A stretch of 42,210 nucleotides of DNA from Candidatus Rokubacteria bacterium 13_2_20CM_69_15_1 (GTDB taxonomy: Bacteria; Methylomirabilota; Methylomirabilia; Rokubacteriales; CSP1-6), in assembly GCA_001914535.1 (NCBI GenBank), contig MNCR01000103.1, positions 1-42,210 of the forward strand. The letters are read 5' to 3'. Shown piece by piece: positions 41,685-42,210 of this stretch. Below the pieces are notes generated by a model, which saw nothing but the letters and a program-made list of their open reading frames with translations, searched no databases and was not told the origin of the DNA. Both the position numbers and the translations under genes were made by a program. Positions within the stretch are counted from its first letter, which is position 1. Each line of letters starts with the position of its first letter.

Positions 41685-42047
41685 CTACGTCGACACGACC
41701 TTGTCGGCGGCCGCCACCTTCTCGGCGAAGACCTTCGGCGTGACGAACTGCGCGTTCAACGACTTGAGGTCCTGCTCCGTGACCCCACGGGCCACCGAGC
41801 AGCGCCCTCAGACCCAGATGGGCACGCGCTGCTCGACGACTTTGCGGATCATCTCGGCGAGCGACGGCATGCCGACCGGGAATACCGCGCTCGCGATCTC
41901 CTGCTTCACCAGATAGGCGGCCTCGCCGGCGATGAAGATCTCCGGCGCGTGGCCCGCCTCGACGGCGCCCAGTGCGAAGTTGAACGGGAAGCCGGCGCGC
42001 GTCGGATCGTCGGTGCCCGAAGTCCCCACGTACAGGATCTTGGCCAT
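41685..42047 (-). CDS. Predicted selenoprotein: DsrE-like protein with UxxC motif
   Basis: A 120-residue DsrE/DsrF-like protein if UGA at codon 80 (41810-41808) is read as selenocysteine. The N-terminus AKILYVGTSGTDDPTRAGFPFNFALGAVEAGH and IFIAGEAAYLV is the sulfur-relay fold. RVPIWV-Sec80-G-R-C83 follows, then SVARGVTEQDL and LNAQFVTPKVFAEKVAAADKVVST; relatives have Cys-Gly-x-Cys before the ARG(V/I) block. The same frame stays open for 40 codons past the UGA with family-like sequence, and a 12-bp two-part hairpin starts 5 nt after it. ATG 42047 has AGGAGG 6 nt upstream. Standard callers would stop at 79 aa. Likely a persulfide or redox carrier. Confidence 0.85.
41772..41802 (-). promoter_or_regulatory. 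Bacterial SECIS-like hairpin of the DsrE-like gene
   Basis: On the minus strand CTGCTC (41802-41797), one G, GTGGCC (41795-41790), loop CGTGG, GGTCAC (41784-41779), one G, GAGCAG (41777-41772): 12 pairs (one G-U) around a single G/G internal loop. The loop begins 19 nt after the UGA and has G at position 2, both as in known bacterial SECIS elements. Confidence 0.75.
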
Positions 42048-42157
42048 CGGAGCCTCCTCGGTGCCTCTGAACGGAGTTTGGCGCCAAGCATACGCGAAGT
42101 CGCCCGGCGCGGGAACCGACGCCACCGCCGGCGCGTTTTCGGGAAAGCCGCCGCATG

Positions 42158-42163
42158 TATAAT
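42158..42163 (+). promoter_or_regulatory. Putative -10 element of the last gene
   Basis: Consensus TATAAT inside ATGTATAAT, 9 nt before ATG 42173; the same nonamer precedes the exported cyclophilin gene. The -35 (GTTTTC region at 17 bp) is weak. Confidence 0.45.
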
Positions 42164-42172
42164 CGGATCCTC

Positions 42173-42210
42173 ATGCCCGGGCGACGCCTGCGGCTTCCGC
42201 TGATTCTGGC
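42173..42210 (+). CDS. 5' end of a gene running off the window
   Basis: ATG 42173 opens MPGRRLRLPLILA, which looks like the basic head and hydrophobic start of a signal peptide. Only 12 full codons are visible. A TATAAT box just upstream supports it. It is divergent from the DsrE-like selenoprotein gene across 125 bp. Confidence 0.4.
   Translation, partial: MPGRRLRLPLIL

Noticed and set aside
41808-41810. Reading the DsrE-like TGA as a true stop or a frameshifted pseudogene
   Set aside because: No base needs to be added or removed: the same frame stays open with family sequence after the UGA, the residue is a conserved Cys in relatives, and a SECIS-like hairpin is present.

Overview
The window reads as a piece of a high-GC (about 70% by eye) bacterial chromosome. 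It is dense, with many GTG starts, short gaps and operons of 2-6 genes. Gene content resembles soil Candidatus Rokubacteria / Methylomirabilota: Gram-positive-type pyruvate dehydrogenase, Ku/LigD repair, N-acyl-D-amino-acid deacylase, multi-rhodanese proteins and UGA-containing redox genes. That placement is inference; no rRNA, tRNA or universal marker is present apart from typA and a murA homologue.

Region 1 (1-3032, accessory). The first 1.6 kb has visibly lower GC than the rest and holds small minus-strand genes, each followed by an integron attC-like site. One site (493-568) has perfect R boxes and two (986-1065, 1507-1593) are decayed. The cargo is a brnT/brnA toxin-antitoxin pair with a shortened toxin, a small conserved protein, a membrane-anchored protein, and the 3' half of a methyltransferase gene. 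That gene is cut by an IS481-family element (1901-3032), which also forms the border with the high-GC chromosome. No integrase gene is visible.

Region 2 (3053-9207, minus strand). This apparent operon runs four-domain rhodanese, mercaptopyruvate sulfurtransferase-like, cysteine dioxygenase-like, P450, PPOX flavoprotein, then a thioredoxin-NHL protein. The last has an in-frame UGA exactly where its family has the first Cys of the CxxC motif, followed by a SECIS-like hairpin, so it is a predicted selenoprotein.

Region 3 (9262-22565). An MFS exporter, then MDR reductase / enolase-superfamily / MurA-like genes (the MurA with Asp for the active-site Cys), a HAD hydrolase, and a pyruvate dehydrogenase operon (pdhA-pdhB-pdhC-lpd) ending in pyroglutamyl peptidase. 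A Tat-exported class II aldolase-like protein and a quinone oxidoreductase follow on the other strand.

Region 4 (22574-29583). Ku, divergent from CPBP protease - LigD - GNAT, makes a bacterial end-joining locus. Next come a SnoaL-DUF3237 fusion and a second GNAT, facing a LysR regulator across a perfect inverted repeat.

Region 5 (29594-42210). LysR, then abhydrolase / alanine dehydrogenase / DUF72, an EamA transporter, typA, a zinc-ribbon PilZ membrane protein, two cyclophilins, a D-aminoacylase and an aldehyde dehydrogenase. The last operon pairs a second predicted selenoprotein (DsrE-like, UxxC) with a NagB-like gene.

A shared feature is a TANNNT box 6-7 nt upstream of the start codon of seven genes, which suggests frequent leaderless transcription. 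No intergenic stretch exceeds 300 bases. No CRISPR array and no RNA gene were seen.
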